DNA of 64,000 nucleotides from Afipia sp. (GTDB lineage: Bacteria; Pseudomonadota; Alphaproteobacteria; Rhizobiales; Xanthobacteraceae): the NCBI GenBank assembly GCA_017474385.1, contig JAFVHU010000152.1, positions 124,001-188,000 on the forward strand, given 5' to 3'. This document shows, in pieces, positions 7,625-16,279 of the stretch; positions within the stretch are counted from its first letter, which is position 1, and each line of letters starts with the position of its first letter. The notes beneath the pieces were generated by a model. That model ran no database searches and was not told where the DNA came from. It worked only from the letters and a program-made list of their open reading frames with translations. A program made the translations under genes and the position numbers.

Positions 7625-8635
7625 ATGTCCAATTCGTTCTTCCCGCAATCGCGCCGCCGCTTCCTGCATTCCTCGTTGGCGGGGATCGGTGCATTGGCCG
7701 GTATCGCCAGCACACAATCGGGCAACGCCCTCGCTGCGCCGACTGGCCGCAAGACCGACACCGTGCGCCTGACATGGGGCTACTTCGGGCTGACGCTGAT
7801 CGCCAAAGAACGCGGCGAGTTCGAGAAGCTCCTGGCGAAAGATGGCATCAAGGTCGAGTGGCTGGGCCCATTTCCAAACCACGCACCGACCCTGCAGGCG
7901 GTTACAGGCGGCAGCGCGGATTTCGGCTTCGGCGGCAGCACAACGCCGGCGCTGGCGGCTGTCATAGCCGGCTCCCCTCTCGTTTTCACGCAATTCGTGA
8001 TCTACGACCCGCGCACGACCGCGATCATCGCCAAGGACGGTTCCGGCATCAACAAGGTCGAGGATCTTGTCGGGAAGTCCGTGGCCGTGAACCGCTCCGG
8101 GCTCGGCGAATTCCTGCTGATTGCCGCGCTTGAGAAACACAAGATCGATCGTTCGGCAGTCAAGTTCGTTTATCTCAACCCGCCCGACGCCGCCCCTGCC
8201 CTTGCTTCAGGCAAGGTCGATGCCTGGTCGATGTGGAGCCCCGGTGTCGACATCGCGCGTCAGGAATACAAGGCCCACAACGTCTTCCTCGAAGGCAGGG
8301 ATCTCGATTTCCAGATCGACTTTTCGTCCTATCTGACATCGCGCAAATTTGCGACGGACAATCCCGACATTGTTCGCGCCGTGAATGCAGCATTCCAGGC
8401 AGAGGCGAAGTGGGTGAATCAGAACAGCAGCGAAACAGAACACATCGTTCAGAAGAGGACCAACTACAGCGATCAGGTTCGGGACGAATTCATCGCGCTG
8501 AAGCGCCAGTATCGTGTGCTTCCGGTCACGGACTCAAAGTTCATCGGTGAGCTTCAGCAGGCCGCGGACTGGCTCGTCGCCCGCAAGGTTCTGCCGGAGC
8601 CCGTCAAGGTGTCCGACCATCTGGCGAATCTCTAG
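7625..8635 (+). CDS. Periplasmic substrate-binding protein, SsuA/TauA-like, Tat signal
   Basis: 336 residues; the gene has AACGAGGAG upstream of ATG 7625. The N-terminus carries a Tat-type signal (SRRRFLHSSLAGIGALAGIA) with processing likely after the Ala-rich segment near residue 37. The mature part has the NMT1/SsuA-like fold, with typical segments VEWLGPFPNHAPTLQAVTGG and a GKVDAWSMWSPGVDIA hinge region. It ends the four-gene unit monooxygenase-permease-ATPase-binding protein. It should deliver an aliphatic sulfonate or related compound; the exact ligand cannot be read from sequence. Confidence 0.87.
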   Translation: MSNSFFPQSRRRFLHSSLAGIGALAGIASTQSGNALAAPTGRKTDTVRLTWGYFGLTLIAKERGEFEKLLAKDGIKVEWLGPFPNHAPTLQAVTGGSADFGFGGSTTPALAAVIAGSPLVFTQFVIYDPRTTAIIAKDGSGINKVEDLVGKSVAVNRSGLGEFLLIAALEKHKIDRSAVKFVYLNPPDAAPALASGKVDAWSMWSPGVDIARQEYKAHNVFLEGRDLDFQIDFSSYLTSRKFATDNPDIVRAVNAAFQAEAKWVNQNSSETEHIVQKRTNYSDQVRDEFIALKRQYRVLPVTDSKFIGELQQAADWLVARKVLPEPVKVSDHLANL

Positions 8636-8647
8636 CCAGACAGCGGT

Positions 8648-9742
8648 TTACCTACCTGATTTTGCGAAACGATCCGCCCGATCAAGCGCAGCCGTGAGGC
8701 TTTGCTCGGTCACGGTCCCGACAAACTGCCTGAGGTAAGGCGCTTCAGCGATGGAGCGCTGGGCGATCGTTCGGATACCGTCCTGCGTATCGCCGGCAAA
8801 CCCGAGATCTTTCAGGCTCGTCGGTAGGCCAACCGTCTTGAAGAACGCCACCATGTCGGCGAGAAACTCAGGCGATCTCTGCTCAAGACAGAGCTGCGTC
8901 AGAAGACCGAACGCCACCTGCTCGCCGTGCAGCGCGCCGTTGAGCGACGGAATCGCTGAAAAGCCGCGCGTCAGCGAATGAGCGATCGACAGACCGCCGC
9001 TTTCGAAACCTAATCCGCTGAGCAGAATTGTCGCCTCGACAATATTCTCAAACGCGGCGTCAGGCTCCTTCCGGTCGACTGCTGCGAGCGATCCAACCGC
9101 ATCCTTCCGGATTACCTGATAACACTGGTCGGCAATTGAAACTGCGAGCGCGGCAGGCCGAGCCTTGTAGAAATTCATGCCGCCGGAATTGAAACACTGC
9201 TCCGCCTCGAATTTCTTCGATAGCGCATCGCCGATACCGGCAACGAAAAAACGACGCGGTGCACGCGCGATGATCGACGTATCGACGACGACCGCATCAG
9301 GGTTGGTCGGCATCAGCCTGACTTCCTTCAGGACGTGATCGTCGGTGTAGATGATCGCAAGCCGGCTGGTTGGCGCGTCGTTCGAGGCGACCGTCGGCAC
9401 CACGATGATGCCTCCGCCCCGCTGGATGCGGACCCCCTTGGCGGTATCGATCGCCTTGCCGCCGCCGATAGCGACAACGACATCAGTCTTTGCAGTGTTG
9501 GCCTTGCCCACCATCGCGTCGATCTGGGTGGCGGAACATTCGCCTGAGAACTCGGCGAATTCCACGCTATCGGTACATGGCTGAAGCAGCGCTGTGAGTT
9601 GCTCGCGAAGGGCGCCCATCACCGCCACGTCTGCCACAATGAAAGGACGGCGGCCATAAAGCGGAACCAGCGCTGCAAGTTCGTTCAGAGCGCCGGGGCC
9701 CTGAACATACCGATGCGGACCGCCGAAGGCTCGAATGCTCAT
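8648..9742 (-). CDS. gldA: GldA-like iron/zinc-dependent alcohol dehydrogenase
   Basis: 364 residues, the normal length for glycerol dehydrogenase (365-370). The NAD-binding GGGKAIDTAKGV motif lies near residue 94. Metal ligands are seen in GIGDALSKKFEA (Asp), LSIAHSLTRGF (His) and GALHGEQVAFG (His). The family oxidises vicinal diols such as glycerol at C2 to ketones. Its start overlaps the stop of the upstream SDR by four bases, and it is the last gene of the minus-strand sugar/polyol cluster, so the natural substrate is probably a polyol or hydroxyketone from that pathway rather than free glycerol. Confidence 0.85.
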   Translation of the reverse strand: MSIRAFGGPHRYVQGPGALNELAALVPLYGRRPFIVADVAVMGALREQLTALLQPCTDSVEFAEFSGECSATQIDAMVGKANTAKTDVVVAIGGGKAIDTAKGVRIQRGGGIIVVPTVASNDAPTSRLAIIYTDDHVLKEVRLMPTNPDAVVVDTSIIARAPRRFFVAGIGDALSKKFEAEQCFNSGGMNFYKARPAALAVSIADQCYQVIRKDAVGSLAAVDRKEPDAAFENIVEATILLSGLGFESGGLSIAHSLTRGFSAIPSLNGALHGEQVAFGLLTQLCLEQRSPEFLADMVAFFKTVGLPTSLKDLGFAGDTQDGIRTIAQRSIAEAPYLRQFVGTVTEQSLTAALDRADRFAKSGR

Positions 9743-10515
9743 TGGTCACCCCAGAAGAAATCGCGCTTGCCGCCGTCCATGCAGATCAGCGCGCCATTGA
9801 TGAAAGCAGCCTGAGTGGAGCACAGAAATGCGATCAGCGAACCCACCTCCTCGGGCTGGCAGAAACGGCCAAGGGGATTCTGCCCGGCGATAATGGCGCG
9901 CTTCTCGGCGGAAAACCCGGCAATCAGCGCTGTCTCGACATAGCCTGGCGCAATAGCATTCACGGTAATCCCGGCACGGCCGACTTCCTTGGCCAGGGTC
10001 CGCGTAAAGCCAGTGACCCCCGCTTTGGCGGCGGAATAGTTGGTGACGCCCGGGCGTCCACCACCAGTGACGTTCATCGACGAGGTGTTCACGATCCGCC
10101 CAAAGCCGCGTTCGCGCATCAACGGGACGGCATACTTGCTGCACAGGAAGGTGCTACGCAGGTGCGTTCGGACAATGATATCCCAGTCGTCAAGGGACAT
10201 GTTCTCGGCAAGGCTTCCGAGATGACGGCCGCCCGCGCCGGCATTGTTCACCAGAATATCGAGTTGCCCGAGACCACGATGCGCTTCGCGCACGACCGCC
10301 TCCGCGCCAGCCTCTTCGGACACGTCGCCGATACAGGCGACGGCTTCGGTTCCGTTAGCGCGCAATTCAGCCACCGTCGCTTCGGCAGCTTCGCGGTCGA
10401 TATCGTTGATCGCGATCGAACACCCCTCTGCCGCCAGCGCAAGTGCTTCAGCCTTGCCGATGCCGCGCGCCGCGCCGGTGACCAGCGCAGCCTTACCCTT
10501 CAGTCCGAAATCCAT
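9739..10515 (-). CDS. Short-chain dehydrogenase/reductase (SDR, FabG-like)
   Basis: 258 residues with a complete classical SDR set: TGAARGIG cofactor loop near residue 14, Asp after strand 2 (INDID) favouring NAD(H), NNAGAGG, catalytic Ser in SSMN, YSAAK, and the PGYVET loop. It lies just downstream of the importer permease genes and overlaps gldA by four bases. It probably oxidises or reduces a sugar, polyol or ketose intermediate of the imported substrate. Confidence 0.88.
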   Translation of the reverse strand: MDFGLKGKAALVTGAARGIGKAEALALAAEGCSIAINDIDREAAEATVAELRANGTEAVACIGDVSEEAGAEAVVREAHRGLGQLDILVNNAGAGGRHLGSLAENMSLDDWDIIVRTHLRSTFLCSKYAVPLMRERGFGRIVNTSSMNVTGGGRPGVTNYSAAKAGVTGFTRTLAKEVGRAGITVNAIAPGYVETALIAGFSAEKRAIIAGQNPLGRFCQPEEVGSLIAFLCSTQAAFINGALICMDGGKRDFFWGDQ

Positions 10516-10517
10516 GA

Positions 10518-11354
10518 TTAGCCTTTTACTGCACCGGCACCGAGGCCTTGAATGAAGTACTGCGTCAATAGGGCAAACGCTGCGAACAAAGGCAGCGCGA
10601 TCAGCGTCGATCCCGCCATGATCTCACCCCAGCGCAGATCGAATGACCCGACCATCGAGGCAAGCCCCACCGGCAACGTCTTATTGGCATCGCTGCCGAT
10701 CATGATCAGCGCGAAGGTGTAATCAGTCCACGACAGCAGGAACGAGAAGATCGCAACGGTGATGAGTCCCGGCAGTGACAGTGGAAGAACCACGCGCAAA
10801 AACGCACCAAGCCGCGTGCAGCCATCAACCATCGCCGCCTCTTCCAGCTCGAACGGCATGCCCTTGAAGAAACCCCACAGGAACCAGACGCCGAGCGGCA
10901 ACGTCAACGTCAGGTGCGATGCGATCAGGCCTATCAACGTATCGCTGAGGCCGAGCCGCGCGAAGATCGTAAACATCGGGATCGCGATCAGAAGCGGCGG
11001 GAACATGTAGGCGTAGAGCATCGCGCCGACGATCAGCTTCTTGCCGCGGATACGCTGTCGCGTCACGGCGTAGGCGATCATGATCGAAAAAACCATCGTC
11101 ACAACGACCGTGACCACCGCGACGATCACGCTGTTCATGAAATGGGTCGGATAGTCGGTCAGTTCGAGCAGGTTGCGGTAGTATTCCAGCGTGAACGGAC
11201 CCGGCATCAGCGAAACGGTGCCGAGAAGGCTGGTCGGTTCACGCAGACTGGAGATGAACATCCAGTAGATCGGGAACGCCGAATAGATCGCGATGACGAT
11301 CGCGGCGCCATAGAGACTCAGCCGGGCGGGAAGCGATTTAACGGCAGCCATCAA
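10518..11354 (-). CDS. ABC sugar transporter permease, UgpE/MalG family
   Basis: 278 residues, six predicted membrane segments, with the EAA coupling loop EEAAMVDGCTRLGAFLRVVLPLS near residues 175-197. It overlaps the preceding permease gene by four bases, and the SDR begins two bases after its stop. It forms the channel with the MalF-type partner, powered by the MalK-type ATPase encoded upstream. Confidence 0.9.
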   Translation of the reverse strand: MMAAVKSLPARLSLYGAAIVIAIYSAFPIYWMFISSLREPTSLLGTVSLMPGPFTLEYYRNLLELTDYPTHFMNSVIVAVVTVVVTMVFSIMIAYAVTRQRIRGKKLIVGAMLYAYMFPPLLIAIPMFTIFARLGLSDTLIGLIASHLTLTLPLGVWFLWGFFKGMPFELEEAAMVDGCTRLGAFLRVVLPLSLPGLITVAIFSFLLSWTDYTFALIMIGSDANKTLPVGLASMVGSFDLRWGEIMAGSTLIALPLFAAFALLTQYFIQGLGAGAVKG

Positions 11355-12217
11355 TCGTCCTCCAGCGGGAAGATACGGAAGTAGAAAAACACGGCTACTG
11401 ACAGGATGGCGAATGAGATAGTGGCAATCGCGGCACCCCCGCCGATATCAAACAGGCTGAAAGCGTGGCGATAGGATAGAATGGCCAGATGCTCGGTTGA
11501 TCCAACCGGGCCGCCGCGAGTCAGAAGCCAGATCACGTCAAATTTGTTGAACATCCAGATCGCGCGCAGCAACACCACCACGGTCAGAATCGGCTTCAGC
11601 ATCGGCAATGTGATGTGGAAGAACCGCTGCACCGCCGTGGTGCCATCAACGCGCGCCGCCTCGTAAAGCGATGTGGGAACGGTCTGCAACGCCGCCAGAA
11701 AGCAGGTCGTGACGAAGGGTGTCCACATCCAGACGCTGACAAGAATAACGGACGTCATCGCCGCACCGGAACTCTCAAACCAGTTCACGGGCGGCAGCCC
11801 CATCGCCGCGATGGTCTTGGTAATAATGCCGATACTACCATCCACCATCCATTTGAATGTCAGGATGACGACCACGGTCGGCAGCAGATACGGAAGGATA
11901 GACAATCCGCGCACGAAATTACGGCCCGGGAATGTCTCGTTCAGGATCAGGGCGAAGCCGATGCCGAGCACCACCTGAAGCACGATCGACCCGAGGGAAT
12001 AAAGCACGCCGTTCCAGAGGGCGCGCCAGAACTCCGGCAACTTCAGAATTGCGATGTAGTTGTCGAAACCGACCCACTTGGCTTCACCTACGAACGAATC
12101 GAGCTTGTAGAAGCTCAGGCTGATCGCATACGCCACCGGCGCGACTATCAGAACGAGCGTCACGAGAAGTCCGATCACCAGGAAGGTGTATATCGTCGCC
12201 TTCGAACTCAAATTCAT
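11351..12217 (-). CDS. ABC sugar transporter permease, UgpA/MalF family
   Basis: 288 residues from ATG 12217 (MNLSSKATIYTFLVIG), preceded by GGAAAG. The frame extends to a GTG at 12265, but that would translate through a GC-rich hairpin in the spacer, so the inner ATG is preferred. Six membrane segments and the loop YEAARVDGTTAVQRFFHITL near residues 200-220 fit the family. It pairs with the MalG-type permease, whose start overlaps its stop. Confidence 0.88.
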   Translation of the reverse strand: MNLSSKATIYTFLVIGLLVTLVLIVAPVAYAISLSFYKLDSFVGEAKWVGFDNYIAILKLPEFWRALWNGVLYSLGSIVLQVVLGIGFALILNETFPGRNFVRGLSILPYLLPTVVVILTFKWMVDGSIGIITKTIAAMGLPPVNWFESSGAAMTSVILVSVWMWTPFVTTCFLAALQTVPTSLYEAARVDGTTAVQRFFHITLPMLKPILTVVVLLRAIWMFNKFDVIWLLTRGGPVGSTEHLAILSYRHAFSLFDIGGGAAIATISFAILSVAVFFYFRIFPLEDD

Positions 12218-12226
12218 CTTTCCGGG

Positions 12227-12257
12227 AAAAGCCCGGCCGGGAGCATCCGGCCGGGCA
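12227..12257 (-). terminator. Strong hairpin between binding-protein and permease genes
   Basis: A perfect 10-bp stem (GCCCGGCCGG / CCGGCCGGGC, six-base loop) followed by TTTT on the minus strand lies between the binding-protein stop (12275) and the permease start (12217). In ABC operons such hairpins act as leaky terminators or mRNA 3' stabilisers, giving more binding protein than membrane subunits. That role is inferred here. Confidence 0.75.
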
Positions 12258-12274
12258 GTTGACACTCGCGTTTC

Positions 12275-13600
12275 TTATGATGCCGTGAGCTTGCGCATCT
12301 TGTCGCCAGCCGCCTTGACGCAGTCGGCCGCCGGCATGTTTTTCAGAATGCGGTTCTGCAGCATCTCGGGGATCACAAAGCCTTCGAAAACCTTGCCCGG
12401 ACGCAGGTCGGGCGCAGGACCTTCGGTATCGACCGAGGTCAGGGTCATCGACTTGTCGACGATAAAGCCCTTCATGGTCTCGACCGCATCCTTGTGCTTC
12501 TCGATCAGCGGATGAGCGCGCCAGCGGGCGTCCTCGTAAACGTCGAGGCGCGGCGGCTGGAAATGCAGCGGCGCGGTGTGCAGGAAGTTGATGTACTGGT
12601 TCTCGGTGAACCATTTCATGAACTTCATCGACTCGCTGGAGTTCGGTGTCTTCAGCACTACCCAACCGTCATAGCCGTGATTCACCGCCTTCGCTTTCCC
12701 CGCGCTGTCCATGTAGGGCGTGATTCCATACTTGGTCGCAAGGGCCGGCGACGTCCGCTCTAACGCTTCAATGATGCGGCCCGCATAAGCGGTATGCCCA
12801 ACCTTGTCCGAGGAGAAGTTGGAGAGCACTTCACCGAAGCTCGCCTGGCTCGTGCCAGACGGCATGGTCTTGTAGAGGTCGGCGAAGAAATCGAGATAGG
12901 CCGCGACCTTCGGAGCGTTCGCGGCGTTGTCGATGGCGACATTCCACTTGTCGTCGAACAGCTTGATACCCTCGGCCCACATGAAGCCCGGTGACAACCA
13001 GTTGGTTGCTCCGTTGCTGCCGATCGGGAACAGCGAGCCGGAGCGGCCGTCTTCGTTCAGCGCCTGCGAGTTCTTGAGCATATCGGCCCAGGTCTTCGGA
13101 ACACTCAGACCCTTCTTTTCGTAGAGATCCTTGCGGTAGTAGATCCAGGCCAGATTGTAATCGTAGGGATACCAATAGGTTTCGCCCTTGATGGGAAAGA
13201 GGATCTTCGGGCCCCACTTGTGCTTGCTGGTCAGCTCGGTCAGCGGCATCAGGTGCCCTTCAGCCTGCAACAGCAGAACGTGACCGACGAAGGCGAATGT
13301 TGCGATGTCATAGGGCTGACCGCCGCGCAGGGACGTCGTCACCTTGGTAAAGGCATCGTCGAGCGGCACCGAGTCAACGATGACCTGCGTGCCCGTCATC
13401 CGTTCGTATTCGGCACAGGCGACCTTCAGCGCGCGAATGCTGTCGATCGACGTTTCGGTGTTGAGAAAGCGGAGCGTCTTCTTGCCCTGGCCCCAGACCG
13501 CCGGCGTGCCGAGCATGCCTGCGGCAAGACCTGCGCCGACCGCACCTGCGCCCTTGATGAGCGTACGGCGGTCGATATTCGATATCCCGTCCTTAGCCAT
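12275..13600 (-). CDS. Extracellular sugar-binding protein, UgpB/MalE family, Tat signal
   Basis: 441 residues with a Tat-type leader (DRRTLIKGAGAVGAGLAAGM) and probable cleavage near AVWGQG. The mature protein has the SBP family 1 layout: FLNTETSIDSIRALKVACAE at the start, an aromatic-rich YWYPYDYNLAWIYYRKDLY lobe near residue 140, and a GYDGWVVLKT hinge near residue 320. It captures the cluster's substrate in the periplasm and docks on the two permeases encoded next. The ligand is unknown; the adjacent enzymes suggest a sugar, polyol or glycerol derivative. Confidence 0.88.
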   Translation of the reverse strand: MAKDGISNIDRRTLIKGAGAVGAGLAAGMLGTPAVWGQGKKTLRFLNTETSIDSIRALKVACAEYERMTGTQVIVDSVPLDDAFTKVTTSLRGGQPYDIATFAFVGHVLLLQAEGHLMPLTELTSKHKWGPKILFPIKGETYWYPYDYNLAWIYYRKDLYEKKGLSVPKTWADMLKNSQALNEDGRSGSLFPIGSNGATNWLSPGFMWAEGIKLFDDKWNVAIDNAANAPKVAAYLDFFADLYKTMPSGTSQASFGEVLSNFSSDKVGHTAYAGRIIEALERTSPALATKYGITPYMDSAGKAKAVNHGYDGWVVLKTPNSSESMKFMKWFTENQYINFLHTAPLHFQPPRLDVYEDARWRAHPLIEKHKDAVETMKGFIVDKSMTLTSVDTEGPAPDLRPGKVFEGFVIPEMLQNRILKNMPAADCVKAAGDKMRKLTAS

Positions 13601-13658
13601 TTCCTTGCCTCCCTAGAAATTTCACTGTTGTGAATGTTTGTTCTGGTTTCTTGGTCGT

Positions 13659-14711
13659 CTAAAGTCGCTGCCCCGTTGATTTCGAGAACAGATGGAGCCG
13701 TCCGGCCTGAAGCCGGACGGGAATTCTCTGGCCGAATTTCCAGTTATCGACACGATCGGTGAGAATGCGCAGACGAACCCCGCTTACCTCACCGATGGTC
13801 AGTGTCTGCGCGCCAAGTTGCTCGATGACGCCGACCTCAAATGCGAGCGCATCGGGCCCCTCTCCGAGCGCGATATGCTCCGGCCGGATACCAAACACGA
13901 TATCTTCGTTGGCCGCTCGATACTGCTCAGGAAGGGCAATCCGCAGCGCGCCGCTTTCAAATACGCCGTTCGCAGCTCGCCCCTCGACCAGATTCATTTC
14001 CGGTGAACCGATAAAGCCAGCCACAAACAGATTGACGGGGCGATCGTAAACTTCAAGCGGTGCCCCCACCTGCTGCACATGACCGTCGCGCATGATGACG
14101 ATGCGATTGGCAAGCGTCATTGCCTCGACCTGATCATGGGTCACGTACACCATGCTGGTGCCGACTTCCTGATGCAGGCGGGCGATTTCTTCCCGCATCC
14201 GAACACGCAGTTTGGCGTCCAGATTCGACAGTGGCTCATCGAGCAAAAACACCTCGGGCTCACGCACCAAGGCACGGCCGAGCGCAACGCGCTGCATCTG
14301 GCCGCCCGAAAGCTGCTTCGGCTTGCGCTTCAGGTATTCATCGAGGCCGAGCATTTTCGCCGCGCGCTGAACCCGCATATCGATCTGCGCCGGGTCCATC
14401 TTCCGCATCCGCAGACCGAAGGCGAGGTTCTCGTAAATCGTCTTGTGCGGATAAAGCGCGTAATTCTGGAACACCATCGCGATGTTGCGATCTTTCGGCT
14501 CCAGCGCCGTGACGTCACGGTCACCGATGAAGATCTTGCCTGAGGTAATCTCCTCGAGACCCGCCATCATACGCAGGGTCGTCGATTTTCCGCAGCCTGA
14601 CGGCCCCAGGAACACCACGAATTCACCGTCGCGAATCGTCAGATCGACGCCGTGAACCGCGACAACCGGACCATATGCCTTGCGAACCTTTTCGAGCCTA
14701 ATCTCTGACAT
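13659..14711 (-). CDS. ABC sugar transporter ATPase, UgpC/MalK family
   Basis: 350 residues. Walker [10 protein letters not shown] near residue 37, signature LSGGQMQRVALGRALV near 134, Walker B VFLLDEPLSNLDAKL, H-loop YVTHDQVEA, then a C-terminal OB/TOBE regulatory domain (about residues 235-350) with the FGIRPEHI motif typical of MalK/UgpC. It starts three bases past the kinase stop. It supplies energy to the two permeases of this cluster. Confidence 0.92.
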   Translation of the reverse strand: MSEIRLEKVRKAYGPVVAVHGVDLTIRDGEFVVFLGPSGCGKSTTLRMMAGLEEITSGKIFIGDRDVTALEPKDRNIAMVFQNYALYPHKTIYENLAFGLRMRKMDPAQIDMRVQRAAKMLGLDEYLKRKPKQLSGGQMQRVALGRALVREPEVFLLDEPLSNLDAKLRVRMREEIARLHQEVGTSMVYVTHDQVEAMTLANRIVIMRDGHVQQVGAPLEVYDRPVNLFVAGFIGSPEMNLVEGRAANGVFESGALRIALPEQYRAANEDIVFGIRPEHIALGEGPDALAFEVGVIEQLGAQTLTIGEVSGVRLRILTDRVDNWKFGQRIPVRLQAGRLHLFSKSTGQRL

Positions 14712-14714
14712 AGA

Positions 14715-16241
14715 TCACTTGCTCTGGCCGGCCACGAAACCGTGGATGCGATGGTTGATCGGCGCGAGCGCCTTCTGGATATCGCGGTAAATCGGAAAAC
14801 CCTGATCGTAGACATCGGCTCGCGCCGGATCCGGCACCGCCCGCGATACGATTTGAACGACACCGGCGGCCGCGCGCTCATCCTTGAACACGCCAATGCC
14901 AACACCCGCCAGCAATGCCGCGCCATACGAGGCATCAGCAACGGCGGGAAGTTCGACCGTGATATTCAGCACGTCGGCGACGATCTGCCGCCACAAGGCG
15001 CTGCGCGCGCCGCCGCCCGTCAGGCGAGCCGTTGAGAAACCAAGCCCTTTGGACTTCATGACCTCAAGACAATCCCGCAAGGAATAGGCCACGCCCTCAT
15101 AAAGCGCGCGGACGAAGTGACCGCTGCCGTGATTGAAGCCCGCTCCGACAAAATCCGCCCGCAGCAATGGATCCCAATAAGGACTGCGCTCGCCATTGAG
15201 ATAAGGATGAAAGAACAAACCTTCCGAGCCGGGGCGCACCACAGCAGCTCGCGCATCCATGGCGTCGAACACGGCGCTGCCGTCCTCGCCCTGGCGGCGG
15301 AAGAACGTATCTCGCAGCCACTTGTGCGCGGACGCGCAGGAATTGGTGGCGGCGATGACGTACCAATGGTCCGGCACGACATGATAGTAGTTGATCAGCG
15401 AGAAATCCGGCCGCGCCTTCGGCGACAGCACGTTCACGGTCGCAGCCGTCGCGAGCTTCACGACGCCCATGCCCTCGCGAACCATGCCCGCGCCGAATGT
15501 TTCGGCAGCGGTGTCGGACGTACCGCAAACCACCTGCGTGCCCTCGGCCAAGCCCGTCGCCTGCGCGGCTTTCGCCGTCACCTTGCCGACGACGGCGCTC
15601 GGCTTGACGATCGGCGGTAATGTCGCCATCGGCCAGCCGATCATGTCGCACAACTCTTTTGACCACCCTGCTGTCTGCGCATCCAGCATCAGTGTGCCCA
15701 GCGCATCGATGGTGTCGGTCTCCCAGGTGCCGGTGAATTGCGCGCGCAGCCAGTCCTTGGCGACATAAAGCCGCCTCACGCGCGCGAACGCTTCCGGCTC
15801 ATGCGTGCGCAGCCACAGCATCTGCGGCAGCGTCCAGGTCGGATTGGCGCGGTTGGCCCCGATCTCCAGGATACGCGCGTCTGCCTTGTCGCGAAGCTGT
15901 TGCGTTTCATCGCGGCTGCGCTGATCGTTCCACAAGATCGCAGGACGGATTACGTGCCCGTCGGCATCCTCGAGCACCTGCGTATGGGCGCCGGCGGAGA
16001 ACGAAATCGCAGCAATATCGGATGCAGGACGGCCGGACGCCTTCAGTCCGCGGCGCAGTGCATCACAGGCCGCAAGCCACCAGTTGTCAGGATTTTGTTC
16101 GCTCCAGCCCGGATGCGGCGACGATGTCGCGACCGGCGCGGACGCCTCGCTGACCAGCGAACCATCACTTCTAATGATGCTGATCTTGAGCGAGCCTGCA
16201 CCGAGATCGATGCCGACGAGGAGAGGATCAGACACGGCCAT
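14715..16241 (-). CDS. FGGY-family carbohydrate kinase (xylulokinase-like)
   Basis: 508 residues from ATG 16241 (MAVSDPLLVGIDLGAGSLKI), with GGGAGGG upstream. The phosphate-1 motif GIDLGAGSLK near residue 9, GWSEQNPDNWW, the FSAGAHTQVLED segment, CGTSDTAAETFGAG, and the ATP-binding TGGGARSALWRQIVADVLN near residue 400 define the FGGY fold, closest in layout to xylulokinase. It phosphorylates a ketose or polyol. A TTG at 16283 overlaps the upstream gene's stop and could allow coupling, but the ATG with a ribosome site is the better start. Confidence 0.87.
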   Translation of the reverse strand: MAVSDPLLVGIDLGAGSLKISIIRSDGSLVSEASAPVATSSPHPGWSEQNPDNWWLAACDALRRGLKASGRPASDIAAISFSAGAHTQVLEDADGHVIRPAILWNDQRSRDETQQLRDKADARILEIGANRANPTWTLPQMLWLRTHEPEAFARVRRLYVAKDWLRAQFTGTWETDTIDALGTLMLDAQTAGWSKELCDMIGWPMATLPPIVKPSAVVGKVTAKAAQATGLAEGTQVVCGTSDTAAETFGAGMVREGMGVVKLATAATVNVLSPKARPDFSLINYYHVVPDHWYVIAATNSCASAHKWLRDTFFRRQGEDGSAVFDAMDARAAVVRPGSEGLFFHPYLNGERSPYWDPLLRADFVGAGFNHGSGHFVRALYEGVAYSLRDCLEVMKSKGLGFSTARLTGGGARSALWRQIVADVLNITVELPAVADASYGAALLAGVGIGVFKDERAAAGVVQIVSRAVPDPARADVYDQGFPIYRDIQKALAPINHRIHGFVAGQSK

Positions 16242-16279
16242 GCGCGCCCTCCCCGAATGCCGCGCCGCTGCGCGCCCTG

